NCBI GenBank assembly: GCA_031178805.1 | Contig: JAPSIJ010000171.1 | Location: 1-5,699, forward strand | Direction of reading: 5' to 3' | Length of the DNA stretch: 5,699 bases | Source: Cellulomonas sp. | GTDB taxonomy: Bacteria; Actinomycetota; Actinomycetes; Actinomycetales; Cellulomonadaceae | In this document: positions 4,562 through 5,699 of the stretch, piece by piece | Layout: every line of letters starts with the position of its first letter | How positions within the stretch are numbered: position 1 is the stretch's first letter | The notes under the pieces: generated by a model | The model's input: only the letters and a program-made list of their open reading frames with translations | Told to the model about the DNA's origin: nothing | Databases searched by the model: none | Program-made: the position numbers and the translations under genes

Positions 4562-5699
4562 GCCGCCGCCCCGACGGGCTCGACCACCAGCACCTGCTGC
4601 TGCCCGGCGACCCGGGTGAGCACGATCGTGGCGGTCGCGGTGCCGCGCAGGTCCAGCTGGCGGCGCAGCTGCTCCGGCACGACGGCCGTGCCGCGCTTCT
4701 TGATCGTCAGGGAGCCGACCGAGCGCTCCCGCAGGTAGGCGCGCAGCCGCTTGAGGCCGAACGGCATCTGGTCCAGCACCCGGTAGGCCGTGGCGTACGG
4801 CGTCGCGTGCAGCGCGTCGGAGGTCACGTAGGCGATGGTGCGGTCCAGCAGCCGTCCCTGCACCTCGGCGGCGGCCTCGGCGACCAGTCCGGCGCGGATC
4901 ACCGCGCCGTCCGGCTCGTACAGGTAGGCGCCGACCGCGCCGACCGGCGGGTGGTCGTGGTCCGCGCCGGCGCGCAGCACCGCGGACCCGCCGGCGCCGC
5001 CGAGCAGCAGCGCCGACCGGCCGGGCCCCTCGGGGGCCAGCGGGCCGAACCACAGGCCGAGCTCCACCACGTCGCCGTCGACCGACACCCACTGCGCCTC
5101 GGCGTCCTCGGGCAGCGCGGCGTGCGGGACGCCGGGACCGAGCTTGAGGCCCAGCGCGGGCACCCGCTCCCGGAGCGCCAGCACGGCGTCCAGCGGCGGG
5201 GCGTACGCGGCGGGGTCGAACACCCGGCTGCCGCCGGCGGTCCGGCGCGCGGGGTCCGCGTAGACGCCGTCGACGCCCTCCGCGGCCAGGTCGACCGCGA
5301 GCCCGTCGCCGTGCCGCACCTCCGCCTCGGGGAAGTGCCGCAGGTTGACGGTGGCGAGGGCGGCGGTGGTCTCGTCCGCGTCCACCGCGAGCACGCGCAG
5401 CCCGACGCCGGCGAACGCCATCGCGTCCGCCCCGATGCCGGACGTCAGGTCGGCCACCCGCTGCACCCCGGCCGCGGTGTACCGGCGGGCGTGCCGCGCC
5501 GCCACCACCAGCCGCGTGGCCTGCTCCAGCCCCGCGGGGGTGAACAGCATCCCGTCGGCGAACTCGCCGAGCTTGGCGTGCGCCTTCGCCCGCAGCCGCG
5601 ACTGGGTGAGGGCGGCCGCGACCAGGTCGGCGTCGAAGCCGTCCCTGCGCAGCTTCTCCGACAGGGCCATCGCCTGCTGCTCGTCGTACGGGGGCAGGG
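4558..5699 (-). CDS. Class I SAM-dependent methyltransferase with THUMP-like C-terminus (5' partial)
   Basis: 379 codons are visible. The frame stays open to the right edge, and the start is taken to lie beyond the window because LPPYDEQQA, just before the Met at 5670, looks like conserved N-terminal sequence. Numbering from that Met, the Rossmann SAM motif is VADLTSGIGAD (72-82), the ribose-binding acidic residue is Asp97 in VLAVDAD, and the catalytic-loop position reads ADPARR (138-143). The C-terminal segment from about 300, including VGSLTIKKRG (318-327), resembles the THUMP-like domain found in a poorly characterised actinobacterial methyltransferase family. The domain hints at an RNA substrate, but neither the substrate nor the methylated atom is known to me. 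The DPAR motif is not the NPPY/DPPY of N6-adenine enzymes. The stop overlaps the ligase start by four bases, so the two genes are cotranscribed and probably translationally coupled. Confidence 0.85.
   Translation of the reverse strand, partial: LPPYDEQQAMALSEKLRRDGFDADLVAAALTQSRLRAKAHAKLGEFADGMLFTPAGLEQATRLVVAARHARRYTAAGVQRVADLTSGIGADAMAFAGVGLRVLAVDADETTAALATVNLRHFPEAEVRHGDGLAVDLAAEGVDGVYADPARRTAGGSRVFDPAAYAPPLDAVLALRERVPALGLKLGPGVPHAALPEDAEAQWVSVDGDVVELGLWFGPLAPEGPGRSALLLGGAGGSAVLRAGADHDHPPVGAVGAYLYEPDGAVIRAGLVAEAAAEVQGRLLDRTIAYVTSDALHATPYATAYRVLDQMPFGLKRLRAYLRERSVGSLTIKKRGTAVVPEQLRRQLDLRGTATATIVLTRVAGQQQVLVVEPVGAAA

Noticed and set aside
3479..4738. Plus-strand open frame antisense to the ligase gene
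   Set aside because: Its product is low complexity and has no family motif, and the minus-strand ligase has all its signatures intact.
5668..5670. ATG at 5670 as the start of the methyltransferase gene
   Set aside because: The frame stays open to the window edge, and the nine codons before this Met read LPPYDEQQA, which looks like conserved N-terminal sequence of the family. No Shine-Dalgarno sequence precedes this ATG.

Overview
This window is very GC-rich DNA with G or C in almost every third codon position and several GTG starts. Its content and codon use suggest a high-GC actinomycete, and the protein sequences look like the Cellulomonas side of the Micrococcales. That placement is by eye only. 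The window is gene-dense and looks chromosomal. I see no insertion sequence, phage gene, CRISPR array, tRNA or rRNA.

Layout: the left part (1-1528, + strand) is the end of tsaE, then tsaB and rimI. This is the usual actinobacterial cluster for the universal tRNA modification t6A and for N-terminal acetylation of ribosomal protein S18. tsaB and rimI overlap by four bases (GTGA). A strong hairpin at 1558-1593 closes this transcript. A RutE-type flavin nitroreductase gene then lies on the opposite strand (1603-2241), where rimI would normally be followed directly by tsaD. After an 87-bp divergent spacer, tsaD runs on the + strand (2329-3387). Two minus-strand genes converge on tsaD: a GCS2/YbdK-type carboxylate-amine ligase (3413-4561) and, upstream of it and coupled by another GTGA overlap, a class I SAM-dependent methyltransferase with a THUMP-like C-terminus (4558 to the right edge, 5' end missing).

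How the genes work together: TsaB, TsaD and TsaE form the complex that transfers threonylcarbamoyl from threonylcarbamoyl-AMP to A37 of ANN-decoding tRNAs. TsaC/Sua5, which makes the intermediate, is not in the window. RimI is a frequent passenger of this cluster. The nitroreductase has split the cluster, so tsaD needs its own promoter. The sequence offers a good one: a TATCCT -10 element seven bases before the ATG, which predicts a leaderless tsaD mRNA. The methyltransferase may also act on RNA, but that is inference.

I found no convincing previously undescribed system. The points most worth checking are the regulatory spacer between the nitroreductase and tsaD, the interruption of the t6A operon, and the uncharacterised methyltransferase-ligase pair.
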